64,000 bases of DNA from Polyangiaceae bacterium (lineage in GTDB: Bacteria; Myxococcota_A; Polyangia; Polyangiales; Polyangiaceae), in assembly GCA_016712345.1 (NCBI GenBank), contig JADJRH010000002.1, positions 434,001 through 498,000 of the forward strand. Direction: 5' to 3'. A program made the translations under genes and the position numbers. The notes under the pieces were generated by a model. The model had not been told where the DNA came from, searched no databases, and saw nothing but the letters and a program-made list of their open reading frames with translations. Of this stretch, positions 9,120 through 18,303 are shown piece by piece; within the stretch, counting starts at the first letter, position 1; each line of letters begins with the position of its first letter.

Positions 9120-9989
9120 CTAGATTTTTTTTATTATCGCGCTGCCCATGCCACCTGAAACCGGTTGGACATTGTGGAACGGAACCCACAAGTTTAACGT
9201 GGTTTGAGGTGTGATCTCACATGTACCATTGGTCAGAATGCGAATGCATCCAGCAAGCTCAATATCGGGTAGATCCAACGATCGAGACGCCGTTTCCCAC
9301 CCTTCTAGAACCACCTCGCTGTGCAGGATCGCAACACCGGCCGCCCCCGTGTTGCTCGGTTGGGTGGCCAGCACTGTCAGATCCGTGTCAGGCGGAAGAG
9401 TTGGTCCCACCACAAATACCAAACGTGCGGGGCCGTTGGCTTGATTTCCAAGAACTTCTTTAGCAAGACCATCAACTATGAGAACTCCACCCGATTCTAC
9501 CCGGTAGGCCACGGGGACAACCGCAGCCTTCCCGTCGCGAACCAAAAGCATTCTCAACGCCGCCGGCTGCCCTACCATTTCAGGCTTCAGACGAGCTACG
9601 AAACGGGTGGACGGCCGCAGATGGATGGGGCCATTCTGGGGGGTATTTACCGATCGAACAGCCACATCCCCCGTCACTTCAAGCGCATAGTGCGGGTAAG
9701 AATCCGACGGGTTTCGAACAGCGATGTAAAGTAAAATGCCCGCTGCCAGCGCGAAGGTCGATGCAGCGACGGGCCATTTTCGGCGCCAAAAAGCGACGTT
9801 GGGGCGCACGACGGCGGCACCGGATGTTCGCGAGCGAGCGCGCTCAATGACCCTGTTTTTTTGCGCCTCATCCATGGGTAGAAGCAGGGTGGGCAATGCG
9901 CCTTTGCCGCTCTGTAACTGCTTCGCAAAGGCGTCGATTTCAGGGTCGTTTGATTGGCCGGGGGGCTCGGATTCGGTGGGCGACGTCAT
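9120..9989 (-). CDS. Single-pass membrane protein, candidate anti-sigma factor
   Basis: A 289-residue protein with about 70 cytosolic residues, one membrane helix at about 72-91, and an external domain of nearly 200 residues rich in beta-forming segments. I do not recognise the family. The topology, and the four-base overlap (9986-9989) with the sigma factor gene upstream, are what one expects of an anti-sigma factor. The zinc-binding HxxxCxxC motif of classical ZAS anti-sigma proteins is absent. The CHAT protease gene follows after 17 bases, so this protein is also the obvious candidate substrate. It could instead be a membrane receptor or scaffold. Confidence 0.7.
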   Translation of the reverse strand: MTSPTESEPPGQSNDPEIDAFAKQLQSGKGALPTLLLPMDEAQKNRVIERARSRTSGAAVVRPNVAFWRRKWPVAASTFALAAGILLYIAVRNPSDSYPHYALEVTGDVAVRSVNTPQNGPIHLRPSTRFVARLKPEMVGQPAALRMLLVRDGKAAVVPVAYRVESGGVLIVDGLAKEVLGNQANGPARLVFVVGPTLPPDTDLTVLATQPSNTGAAGVAILHSEVVLEGWETASRSLDLPDIELAGCIRILTNGTCEITPQTTLNLWVPFHNVQPVSGGMGSAIIKKI

Positions 9990-10660
9990 AACGGCTCTCC
10001 GGTGGTGGGTGAAACACCACGCGATGGACGCGGCGCCGCGGTACGCCTGTCCGCCCCTGCGGCCGCTGAGTCTACTCCAGCCTCCGGGGCGGAAAGCGCT
10101 CGCTTTACTTTGGCCTCCATGCGTTGAATTCGTTTGTAGGTGGCGTCCATCGACAGATGAGTTCGTGCTGCAATTTCCGCCCGCTCTACCCTTTCAAGGT
10201 AGAGCCACCGGAACAGCATCACCTCTTCAGCGTCGAGCGAATTCAGCACAGCCGCCACGGTCCTTGAGAACCCGAGCGCCGCTTCGGGTCCGCTGTCAGG
10301 TACCGCGTGCTCATCCAATTCAGAATCGGGAGTTGGGGGAGGTGTCTTTCGGCTGTGATCCCGAATCCAACTGCGCGCCACTTCAAACACAAAGGCCTCA
10401 AGTGTACCGCGGTTTGGATCAAACAGTCGAAGCTTGTGCCAATGATCCCTGTACAGATATTCAAACACTTCCTGTACCAAATCTTCTCGTTCAAAAAAAC
10501 GCTTGGCACGACCGAAAAGGTATTTGGAAACCGCGGCGTCAATGGTGGGTAAGAGCAGCGATTCAGACAGCGAGCGTTCGGCCGCCACGTCCCCCGCGAG
10601 GGTTCGCTCCAACAAACCGAGCACCGTACTGTCGGCGGTTGGACGAGGGGCAACAGTCAT
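9986..10660 (-). CDS. Sigma-70 family (ECF-like) RNA polymerase sigma factor
   Basis: A 224-residue sigma factor with regions 2 and 4 only. Region 2 (about residues 50-105) contains REDLVQEVFEYLYRD and the -10 recognition helix with FDPNRGTLEAFVFEVARSW. Region 4 (about 145-190) has LDAEEVMLFRWLYLE and a helix-turn-helix, AEIAARTHLSMDATYKRIQR. A Pro/Thr-rich linker separates them, and a disordered tail of about 30 residues follows. It is first in an operon with the membrane protein and CHAT protease, so it probably senses or drives that module and may autoregulate. The ATG at 10660 is preceded in frame by a GTG at 10663; neither has a strong ribosome site. Confidence 0.9.
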   Translation of the reverse strand: MTVAPRPTADSTVLGLLERTLAGDVAAERSLSESLLLPTIDAAVSKYLFGRAKRFFEREDLVQEVFEYLYRDHWHKLRLFDPNRGTLEAFVFEVARSWIRDHSRKTPPPTPDSELDEHAVPDSGPEAALGFSRTVAAVLNSLDAEEVMLFRWLYLERVERAEIAARTHLSMDATYKRIQRMEAKVKRALSAPEAGVDSAAAGADRRTAAPRPSRGVSPTTGEPL

Positions 10661-10784
10661 CACTGTGAGCGTTACAGCCCGAGGAGCATTTCTGTCAACT
10701 GCTCTTTTCTACCCACCTCACGCATGCCCCAAAACGGGTAGAGTGTTTCCTCGTTCCAACACTCAAACCATGGGGTACGCAGTG

Positions 10785-11375
10785 CTACTTACCATCGGCA
10801 CGCAATGTGTACTCAAGCTTGCGCCCCAGCCCTTTGGGCGTAAGACGCACTGTAATCACGCTTCCCCTGACCGCGCTGAGTGAAAATGTCTTCTTGTACG
10901 CGCCGTCACCTGCCGGGACCGTTTCGGTCACCAGATCAGTACAGTTGCCTTGGGCATCCAATTTGGAGATCTGAATACCGGTTTCGGCCTTGCCTCCCGT
11001 CTTTGTAATCGTCACGGTCATGTTGTCATAGTCAATCACCGGAACCGCGTTGATAAACCTGCGTTCACCCGGGTTGACCACTGTGCCCTTGAGGTCTTTG
11101 CCCAACTCAAGGTCACGCGGCCCAAGGGTGGCCCACGAATTGCCGGCCATACTGTTCCAAAACGTCTTTGCGTTTTCCACAATTTCGTTTCGTTTCGCGA
11201 TGCAATCTGCGTCTTTCTTACAACCCAGTGCTTTCAGTTTGTCCTGATGGTTTTTCAGGATCTGAGCAGCCATGCTCTGACCCCCACACTCCGCTGCGGT
11301 GACCGGGGCCGGTGCGGTGGCTGTGGCAAAACCCAAAAGAGCGGCACAAACAAGAACCTTGAGCGAGCGATTCAT
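10785..11375 (-). CDS. Exported protein of unknown function
   Basis: A 196-residue protein starting with a clear Sec signal peptide (KVLVCAALLGFATATA, probable cleavage near residue 27). The mature part has three cysteines in the first 40 residues (CGG, GCKKDADC), typical of a small disulfide-bonded helical region, and a beta-rich C-terminal half. I recognise no domain. It is transcribed away from the NACHT gene, and the 270-base interval between them should hold both promoters, though I can point to no clear boxes. Confidence 0.75.
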   Translation of the reverse strand: MNRSLKVLVCAALLGFATATAPAPVTAAECGGQSMAAQILKNHQDKLKALGCKKDADCIAKRNEIVENAKTFWNSMAGNSWATLGPRDLELGKDLKGTVVNPGERRFINAVPVIDYDNMTVTITKTGGKAETGIQISKLDAQGNCTDLVTETVPAGDGAYKKTFSLSAVRGSVITVRLTPKGLGRKLEYTLRADGK

Positions 11376-11644
11376 GATCCTTCTCTCCTCGCACGCGCTC
11401 GGCTCACCCCTATTGTGGCCGTCTTCAGCGAGTGCGTTCTAACAATTGCTATGCACCGGCGTTGGCGGTTTGGACACGGAAGAAAAAAAAGATCTGCTTG
11501 ACGGTTGTTTCGGGACCGTGGCGTCGGGCAACATTTCACGGCATTTCACGGCGCATGTTCCTAATGCGAAGGTGATCAAGCCTCTGGTATAACGCTTTTG
11601 AAGCGGTGAAAAACACCACCGCATGCGTGTGCCGGGGCCAAGCA

Positions 11645-14041
11645 ATGAAGACATTTCTGGCGTACGGAGCCGATGCTCGTGAGCATGCCGATCTTGCGAA
11701 GCGCGTTGCCGTCGACCTCCAAACTGCGGGTATCTGGACTGAAGTCGATCTCCTTGGAACCGCCCCGCTTGAAGGGTGGCGCGTTTGGAATGACGAACGC
11801 CTTGTCGCCGCCGATGTGGTGCTTGTTCTTGCCACCGCCCCGTTTGCGAAGCGAATTGAAGTGGCCGAAGAAAAAAACGCCGGTCGGTATGACGCCAAGC
11901 TCGCACTGCGCGCGCTGCGGGAAAAAAAGCGGGTGGTGCTTGTTGTCCCCGACGACCCTGAACTGCATCCGGCTCCGGGCTTTCTTGAAGGAAGAGTACA
12001 CTTCACTTTTCCAACTCAAATGCCGGAGCTAACGGCCCACCTCCAGGAACTCGCGGGTGACCTGCCGGGTGGAGAAGCCACCGACGGTGCGCCCCTCGTT
12101 ACAATGCCCGCCGCGGGGGCGCGCCGACCCACTCCCGACACCCCGTCCACAACGCGGGCTCGACGTTCACCCACGCCGCGTTCCTCCGCTGGCAAAAAGA
12201 GTACGGGTACAACCAAAACGTCGTCACCCCGTGTCGACACCTCCAACGTGGTGCGGCGTTACCTGGAAAAGGTCTGCGAAAGCTACGAAAAAGCCGAACT
12301 CGACAAAATGTTTGTCCGACCTTCGGGTGAATCGGCGGGTCGAGTGATTGTTGACTTGGTAGGTCACACCAAATCGCTTTTGGAAACCGATCGCCGCGCT
12401 CGCGTACTTCTCCTCGGCGACTATGGAACGGGCAAATCGTGGTTCGCGCAGCGCCTCACCTACGAGTTGGCCAAGTCGGCGCTCGCGGGTGAATTGGATG
12501 CTCCACTGCCGGTATTCTTGAGTTTGTCATTTGCCCGCGGCAAACCTTCCCTTGCCAAGGCCATTGCCATGTTTTTGGCCAGGGTTGATGTTCGCGTTTC
12601 AGAACAAGACCTAATTGCGTTTCTCAAAAATTCACCCAAAGTGGTACTCATTCTCGACGGGCTCGACGAGCTTGGCGAGCGCATCAAACGCGACGCGGCA
12701 CCCAAGTTTGTAACCGCACTCAACGAGCTTTCCGCGGCCACGGGGGTCCGATCTGTAATCACCTGTAGAACAACCTTTTTCAAAGACAGCGTTGATGAAG
12801 ATCAGGTGGCTGCGACTGAAAAGCTCAACCTCCGCGTTTTCGATGATCGTCAGATTGATGAATACCTCCATCGAATGCCCAAGAGCGTCCGTGAGCCAAT
12901 GGTGGACGTGCTTGATAAAACACCTCGCCTTCGCGAACTCTGCCGCACGCCTATTCACATGTTGCTCGCCCGTGAACACGTGGCCGAACGAGCCGAGTTG
13001 GGTGCCGACTTTCGACTGATTGATCTCTACGACACGTTTGTAAAGAAAAACCTCGCCGCCCACGCAACCACAAATCCGGGCTGGTCCCAAAAGGCGCGGC
13101 GCGATTTTGTGCGCAGCATCGCCTATCAAATGTTCGATGAAGGCCTTTTTGAAATGAGCACAGAAGCTCTCGAAAAGCTGCTTGCCACCGAGCTGCCCGC
13201 GGCGCCGGATGCGGAGAGAGCGCAGGCTTCTACCCAAATCGTCAACGCCAGTTTTTTCGTGCGCGCGGGAGGTGCATTCAGACCACTCCACTTCTCCTTT
13301 TTGGAGTATTTCGCCGCCGAAACGCTTGTAGAAGATCTGTATCAAGGCAAAGTGGACCGGTGGAATCGCCGGCCCCTTTACGCTGAAGTGTTTGACTTCA
13401 TGATTCAAATGATTCAGCGCCGCGGTGTCGACAAACTTCCCGTCGACGCCATTGTCCAAAGTGAACGGGAAGAAGCCCCGTCAAACTTCCTCGCGACCAT
13501 GTACCGCTGGCCCGTTCCTGAAGTGCGCCCCTACTTTGAAAAGCTGCTTCTGAACGGCAAATGGCCACTTGTTCGCGCCGTTGCATGTCAGGGAGCCGGC
13601 CTATATGACGGCGACCGCGTGATTCCATCCCTCCTTTCAGCGTTTGACAACGAGCCAAATACTGTGATTCGGGCCACGTTGCAGCGCCTTCTTGACAGAG
13701 TGCGGCCCTCGGTAACCGAGTCAGAACTGCTTTCCGGTATCAACGATCGCACAAAAATCCCTGTGAATCTGGTTGCCGATCATGCCGAAGAAATTCTTCG
13801 AACCAAACAAAACGGGTTTGCGCTGACCGCCTACAGAAAAGCCTTAATGCTCGGCGACAAGCGACCAAGCTCCACTATTGCGGCGATTTACCTGCTGGCC
13901 GGAGTTGCCGATTCAGAATCGTATTCATCCATCCAAACGATCGCTCAAAATAGTCAACTTCCGGTTGTGCGGTTTGCCTATGAGCACGCCTCCACAATTG
14001 CACCTCTACCCCCCATCCAACAAGTGGAATCTCCTTCATGA
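11645..14041 (+). CDS. SEFIR-NACHT STAND NTPase
   Basis: A 798-residue signalling NTPase. Residues 1-75 fit a SEFIR domain, a TIR relative (MKTFLAYGADAREHADLA, then the hallmark LEGWRVWNDE and VLVLAT). About 60 disordered Ser/Thr/Arg-rich residues follow. The NACHT domain starts near 250 with Walker A GDYGTGKS at 258-265 and Walker B VVLILDGLDELGER at 333-346. A helical region with FRPLHFSFLEYFAAE follows, and the end (about 600-760) resembles HEAT-like repeats that could be a sensor. Bacterial STAND NTPases of this kind act in antiphage immunity or in signalling. The ATG at 11645 fits the SEFIR start; a GTG at 11606 in frame would add 13 residues. The stop overlaps the next gene by four bases, so the two proteins should be made together. 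Confidence 0.85.
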   Translation: MKTFLAYGADAREHADLAKRVAVDLQTAGIWTEVDLLGTAPLEGWRVWNDERLVAADVVLVLATAPFAKRIEVAEEKNAGRYDAKLALRALREKKRVVLVVPDDPELHPAPGFLEGRVHFTFPTQMPELTAHLQELAGDLPGGEATDGAPLVTMPAAGARRPTPDTPSTTRARRSPTPRSSAGKKSTGTTKTSSPRVDTSNVVRRYLEKVCESYEKAELDKMFVRPSGESAGRVIVDLVGHTKSLLETDRRARVLLLGDYGTGKSWFAQRLTYELAKSALAGELDAPLPVFLSLSFARGKPSLAKAIAMFLARVDVRVSEQDLIAFLKNSPKVVLILDGLDELGERIKRDAAPKFVTALNELSAATGVRSVITCRTTFFKDSVDEDQVAATEKLNLRVFDDRQIDEYLHRMPKSVREPMVDVLDKTPRLRELCRTPIHMLLAREHVAERAELGADFRLIDLYDTFVKKNLAAHATTNPGWSQKARRDFVRSIAYQMFDEGLFEMSTEALEKLLATELPAAPDAERAQASTQIVNASFFVRAGGAFRPLHFSFLEYFAAETLVEDLYQGKVDRWNRRPLYAEVFDFMIQMIQRRGVDKLPVDAIVQSEREEAPSNFLATMYRWPVPEVRPYFEKLLLNGKWPLVRAVACQGAGLYDGDRVIPSLLSAFDNEPNTVIRATLQRLLDRVRPSVTESELLSGINDRTKIPVNLVADHAEEILRTKQNGFALTAYRKALMLGDKRPSSTIAAIYLLAGVADSESYSSIQTIAQNSQLPVVRFAYEHASTIAPLPPIQQVESPS

Positions 14042-16176
14042 AATCCTCGCGCGAAGACCTGAAGTGTCGATGGAAAGCGGCTGAACAGGCGCTTGCCCAG
14101 GCCATTTCGCTCTGCGCTGCCGGAGAAAATTGGGTAGAGGCTCTGTCAGAAGTGCCCTTTGTTTCCGAGGTTCCGGGGGGTAGAGATTTTCGATTTGCGC
14201 CGCTCGGCGGGGTCACGTTTGCGGGATGTGAGCTTCACGAGGTTGACTTTACAGGTGCCGATCTGCGCGGGGCAGACTTTTCAGAAGCGATTCTAACCGC
14301 CTCCAAGTTTAATGAAATTCGCGGCGGAACAGCCGTATTCTGGCGTGCAGAAGCCCCGGGAGCGTCGTTTGCAAAGGCTGAACTGGGGGCCGCAAACCTG
14401 TATCAAGCAAACCTGAAAGGCGCCGATATGTCAGGTGCCGATCTGCGCGACGCTTATCTCGAACAAACCAATCTCCACCGCGCGGATCTTCGCAACGCCG
14501 ATCTGACAGGTGCTCGTCTACCCAAAGCCAATGCGTCCAACGGTCAGCTCGACGGTGTACGTGCCGACGGAGCCGACCTAACAGAGGTCGACCTGCAACA
14601 TGCTTATTTGCCCGGCAGCTCCTTTACGGGAGCCGTGCTCGCAAAAATATCGGCCATGGGCGCCGACCTTCAAAGCGCCGACATGTGCAGCGCCGACCTG
14701 CGCGGGGCCGACTTTACGGGTGCCCGGTTCGGCGCCGCAAACCTTGATGAAGTCCAGGCGGAAGGGGCCCGTTTCGGAGGGGCGTGGCTTGCCGCTGTGA
14801 GCGCTCGGGGCGCCGATTTGCGACGCTCTGATATGTCAGGTACCGATCTTGAAGCGGCTGTTTTGGAGCACGCAAAGCTCGTTGGAGCCCGCCTTTCAGG
14901 TGCCAAACTTACCGCTGCTGTTTTGTCGGGTGCCGACTTGTCCGAGGCCGACTGCCGCAATTCGTCATGGGCAGATGCGGTGCTCGACGGCGCCAAGATG
15001 AACCGCGCGGCTCTGTATGGCAGCAGCATCTTTTTGGCGAAAGGCCTCCGCTCCGTCACCGCCAGTGAGGCCGACTTGGGCCCCACTCCAGACAGGCCGC
15101 TCTATCGATCGTGGACCGAGTTTGTGGGTAGATTGCAGGGCCTCTACGATGAAGATCAAAGCCAAAAAGGCGCTCCAAGTGAACCGCGTGCCCAAGGCAA
15201 ACGCATTGAGCTGTCTCGTGGAGCAGCGCTTGGGCGATACCAGGTAGAAGATTTTTTGGGTGAAGGGGGCATGGGTAGAATTTATAGAGCGCTCGATACT
15301 CGCCTGGGTAGACGTGTGGCGCTCAAAGTTTTACTTACCACCGAACCCGGTCAAACAGGCGGAACACGAACCGCTCGGCTTGAACGCGAGGCGCGCGCTG
15401 CGGCGTTGATTGAGTCACCTTTTGCCGTGTCTGTATTTGACGTGGGAGAAGTGGACGGGTTGTCGTTTATCGCCATGGAACTTGTAACCGGCAAAACCCT
15501 TTCCAACTATGTGGGGGCGCTTCAACCGGGCTGGCCCATGCGCGTTCGTTGGCTCTCCCAAGTGGCAAGTGCGCTTGCGGCGGCTCATCGCGTGGGGATC
15601 ATCCATCGCGATATCAAACCCGAAAACATTATGATTCGCGACGACGGAACCGCCAAAGTGCTCGACTTTGGCATTGCGCGCAGAGCCGTTGGTACAGGTG
15701 AAACGCGCAGCGGTCCACTTGAATTTGTCGCCACAATCACCGTTGAAGGTTCACCCGTTGGAACGCCTCTCTACATGGCGCCTGAACAGCTCCGGGGAGA
15801 CACTCTCGACGGGCGCACAGACCAGTTTGCCTGGGCGGTCACCGCGTATGAATTGTTGACGGGTAGACAGGCGTGGAAAGGGTCGGCATTTGCCGCCCTT
15901 GCGCGCATTCTGACCGACGAGCCGTTACAGGTTCGAGCGCTCCAGCCGCGCATTCCCGAAGGTGTGGCTCAAGTCATTCATCGAGCGCTCGCGAAACAGC
16001 CGTCGGCGCGTTTTCCAAATATGGAAGCTATCGTGGCAGAACTCGCACCGTTTGCCGCCCTACCCGATGAGCCCAACCTCCCACATTACCGTTTGGGGGA
16101 CGAAATGTCACCCGCCGCAGACTTGCAACCTACCATTGGTGCTCAGGATCCCATTGCGCCGGCGGAACGCCGGTAA
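14038..16176 (+). CDS. Pentapeptide-repeat / Ser-Thr protein kinase fusion
   Basis: A 712-residue cytosolic protein without membrane helices. Residues of about 60-340 are pentapeptide repeats, A(D/N)LXX, such as GADLRGADF and ANLYQANLKGADM, which fold as a right-handed beta-helix. A Hanks-type kinase follows: Gly loop GEGGMGR near 407, Lys in VALKVLL, catalytic HRDIKPEN near 523, DFG, and the activation-segment end GTPLYMAPEQ. Putting the repeats before the kinase, with no membrane anchor, is unusual for myxobacterial kinases. The four-base overlap with the SEFIR-NACHT gene makes a shared function likely: NTPase as sensor or adaptor, kinase as effector or transducer. Whether the repeats bind DNA, membrane or the NTPase cannot be told from the sequence. 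Confidence 0.88.
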   Translation: MKSSREDLKCRWKAAEQALAQAISLCAAGENWVEALSEVPFVSEVPGGRDFRFAPLGGVTFAGCELHEVDFTGADLRGADFSEAILTASKFNEIRGGTAVFWRAEAPGASFAKAELGAANLYQANLKGADMSGADLRDAYLEQTNLHRADLRNADLTGARLPKANASNGQLDGVRADGADLTEVDLQHAYLPGSSFTGAVLAKISAMGADLQSADMCSADLRGADFTGARFGAANLDEVQAEGARFGGAWLAAVSARGADLRRSDMSGTDLEAAVLEHAKLVGARLSGAKLTAAVLSGADLSEADCRNSSWADAVLDGAKMNRAALYGSSIFLAKGLRSVTASEADLGPTPDRPLYRSWTEFVGRLQGLYDEDQSQKGAPSEPRAQGKRIELSRGAALGRYQVEDFLGEGGMGRIYRALDTRLGRRVALKVLLTTEPGQTGGTRTARLEREARAAALIESPFAVSVFDVGEVDGLSFIAMELVTGKTLSNYVGALQPGWPMRVRWLSQVASALAAAHRVGIIHRDIKPENIMIRDDGTAKVLDFGIARRAVGTGETRSGPLEFVATITVEGSPVGTPLYMAPEQLRGDTLDGRTDQFAWAVTAYELLTGRQAWKGSAFAALARILTDEPLQVRALQPRIPEGVAQVIHRALAKQPSARFPNMEAIVAELAPFAALPDEPNLPHYRLGDEMSPAADLQPTIGAQDPIAPAERR

Positions 16177-16188
16177 GGAGGGAAAAAC

Positions 16189-16638
16189 GTGCAAATTAAC
16201 GGAATTGCGCACATTCAACTGTCTGTCACCAACTTGCAAGTTAGCCGAGCGTTTTATAAAAAACTGTTTGACCTGTTTGAAATGAAGGTCATCTTTGACG
16301 ATGACACGGCATTCTACGGCGTTGGAGGTAGAACGGGTGTTGCGCTTTCACCGGTGGATGAAGCGCACAAAGAAGACCGATTTGTTCAGCGACGGGTAGG
16401 TTTGCATCACCTCTGCTTTCGCCTGCGTGCCCGTGAAGATGTAGACACTCTTTATACTTACCTTCTGGAAATGGGTGCCAAAATCATCCATGCGCCCGAA
16501 AACGGCCCCTGGGCCGAAGGGTATTATTCTGTGCTTTTTGAGGATCCCGACGGCATTCGCCTGGAAGCCAATTTCGTTCCGGGCAAAGGCAATCTCGATC
16601 CGGCTGTCCAACTTCCAAAGCCTGTTCCGCAGGTATAA
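16189..16638 (+). CDS. VOC (glyoxalase/bleomycin-resistance fold) protein
   Basis: A 149-residue protein with the two beta-alpha-beta-beta-beta modules of the vicinal oxygen chelate family. The metal-ligand pattern is visible: His8 in IAHIQLSV, a His in GLHHLCF, and Glu in IRLEANF, preceded by LFEDPDG. The reaction is not predictable; glyoxalases, dioxygenases and resistance proteins share this fold. A GTG start at 16189 follows a strong ribosome site (AAGGAGG), 12 bases after the kinase stop, so it may be co-transcribed with the kinase. Confidence 0.88.
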   Translation: MQINGIAHIQLSVTNLQVSRAFYKKLFDLFEMKVIFDDDTAFYGVGGRTGVALSPVDEAHKEDRFVQRRVGLHHLCFRLRAREDVDTLYTYLLEMGAKIIHAPENGPWAEGYYSVLFEDPDGIRLEANFVPGKGNLDPAVQLPKPVPQV

Positions 16639-16689
16639 CAAAATTCGGGGCAAAGCTCGCGCGAGCTTGCATCTCGGAGGGGTACAATC

Positions 16690-18255
16690 ATGACACGTCT
16701 CGCATTGGTCGATCTCGATCCAGTATTACCCAATTTAACGTCTCAACTGCTGCTCCCACGCCATGACATTCTCGCCGTTGGCACCGCGGCCTTTGCCGCG
16801 GGCAAACACGTGGATGTGTTCGTAGAAGCGTGGAACGGCGTCCCGTTCAACGACCTTGCCAACTACAACGTTGTGGGAGCATCCGTCACCGGTTCAAGCA
16901 TGAGCCGTGTGATCAAAATGTTCGCCGATATCCGTCGAAAAAGCCCCAAAACTGTGCTCATTGCCGGCGGTCCTCATGCCACCCTCATTCCGAGCGATGT
17001 GTCTGCTTTTGCCGATATCGTTATTCGAGATGAGGGGGAAGACACGCTTGTAGAAGTGTTGAACGCGATCGAAAAGGGAACCGATCCGCTGGCAATTCCA
17101 GGTGTCAGCATTCGAAAAGAAGGGCGCACCTACCATGCTCCGCGCCGCCCATTTCGAAAGGGAAACGCTCCAAGCAATCTCTCTCTGCTGCGCGGATTTC
17201 GACGAAAGTCGCTCCTTGGTCAACTGCGTCAGGGCGGCGTTTATACAGGGTATGCAACCGCCTCGCGCGGCTGTCCTTTCCCCTGCACATTCTGCTATGA
17301 AAACATGATCGGCGGCACCGGATTCAGAAAACAGGGCATTGACGCCTTTATCGAAGACGTTCGCAACAAGCGCGATCTCCTTGGAACCAAGAGTTTTTGG
17401 CTCGCCGACTCAAACTTTACAACCCATCCTGAACACTGCCGTCAGGTTCTCCAGGCGATTATCGACGCCAAGCTCGGCGTCAGCTTTTCTGCCCTGTGCC
17501 GTACCGACATGGGAGATCGGCCCGAGTTACTCGATCTCATGCGTCGCGCCGGCTTTGAAAGCGCCATTTTGGGCATTGAAGCCGTGGATGATGACACGTT
17601 GGTGCGCATCAAGAAAAAACAAACGGTGCTCGACTCAAGCCGAGCGGTGCGAGCCATTCAAAACGCGGGAATTGGTGTGTATGGGCTGTTTATGCTCGGG
17701 TTTGATCATGACACCCGCCACTCGCCCCGAGCTGTCACCGCTTTTGCCGAGGAACACAACCTGAAGGGCGTGAGCATTTACTTGCTTTGCGAATATGAGA
17801 GCCTGCCCGGCCGCACCTTACCTCGCTACCGGATTTGTGAGCGCAACTTGGACTATTATAATGGCCACTTCGTGACCACATTCCCCATGCGCGTGCGTCC
17901 GAGTCAACTGGAGCGCGCGTCGTTTGAGGCGCTTCTCGCCTACCATCCCAAAAAAGTGCTCGCCAGTCTAAAGGACCGCGACGCTGAAATGGCCGTGTTT
18001 CACGCAGCGCACTACGTTCAACTTCTGCGCATGTGGCGTGTTTCGTTGGAGCACCAAAAAACGCTCCAGCAAATTGAAGCGCCTTTTTACTCCAGAGACC
18101 ATGTGCTCAACGTCGAGGCGCTGCGAAAGGCTCCCGTGGTGCCTTTGCAGCTGTCACCTGACATTACTTCAGACTGGGAAGATCCCGATGAACTCGTTGC
18201 GCCGGCCAAACTGGTGCAGTTGAGCAAAAAGCCGCAGCCGTCTGTGGCAGCGTAA
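16690..18255 (+). CDS. B12-binding-domain radical SAM protein
   Basis: A 521-residue class B radical SAM enzyme. The N-terminal 150 residues form a Rossmann-like B12-binding domain (VVGASVTGS, IAGGPHAT, IVIRDEGE). The [4Fe-4S] cluster site is Cys195-Cys199-Cys202 in GCPFPCTFC, followed by the aromatic residue expected before Glu. The TIM barrel continues to about 400 (ILGIEAVDDDT). Members methylate unactivated carbons or phosphorus, or make rings, in natural product or lipid pathways; the substrate here is unknown. The B12 domain lacks the DxHxxG cobalt-ligand motif, as is usual in class B. A strong ribosome site (GGAGGGG) precedes the ATG. The upstream VOC gene is 51 bases away. Confidence 0.88.
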   Translation: MTRLALVDLDPVLPNLTSQLLLPRHDILAVGTAAFAAGKHVDVFVEAWNGVPFNDLANYNVVGASVTGSSMSRVIKMFADIRRKSPKTVLIAGGPHATLIPSDVSAFADIVIRDEGEDTLVEVLNAIEKGTDPLAIPGVSIRKEGRTYHAPRRPFRKGNAPSNLSLLRGFRRKSLLGQLRQGGVYTGYATASRGCPFPCTFCYENMIGGTGFRKQGIDAFIEDVRNKRDLLGTKSFWLADSNFTTHPEHCRQVLQAIIDAKLGVSFSALCRTDMGDRPELLDLMRRAGFESAILGIEAVDDDTLVRIKKKQTVLDSSRAVRAIQNAGIGVYGLFMLGFDHDTRHSPRAVTAFAEEHNLKGVSIYLLCEYESLPGRTLPRYRICERNLDYYNGHFVTTFPMRVRPSQLERASFEALLAYHPKKVLASLKDRDAEMAVFHAAHYVQLLRMWRVSLEHQKTLQQIEAPFYSRDHVLNVEALRKAPVVPLQLSPDITSDWEDPDELVAPAKLVQLSKKPQPSVAA

Positions 18256-18273
18256 TCTTTCCGATCGCCCCGA

Positions 18274-18303
18274 GTCTTGGCGTGACGCGTCAGCCGTCGC
18301 TCT
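18274..18303. repeat. 30-bp dispersed repeat, copy 1
   Basis: Matches 56177-56206 in the same orientation at 27 of 30 positions (core GTCTTGGCGTGACG). Both copies lie at gene 3' ends; this one fills the gap between two convergent stop codons. Confidence 0.65.

Noticed and set aside
9120..9989. Classical zinc-binding anti-sigma factor
   Set aside because: The HxxxCxxC motif is absent; only topology and gene order support an anti-sigma role.
11645..11870. Catalytic TIR NADase domain
   Set aside because: The EGW motif and length fit SEFIR better and no TIR catalytic Glu is visible in the expected place.
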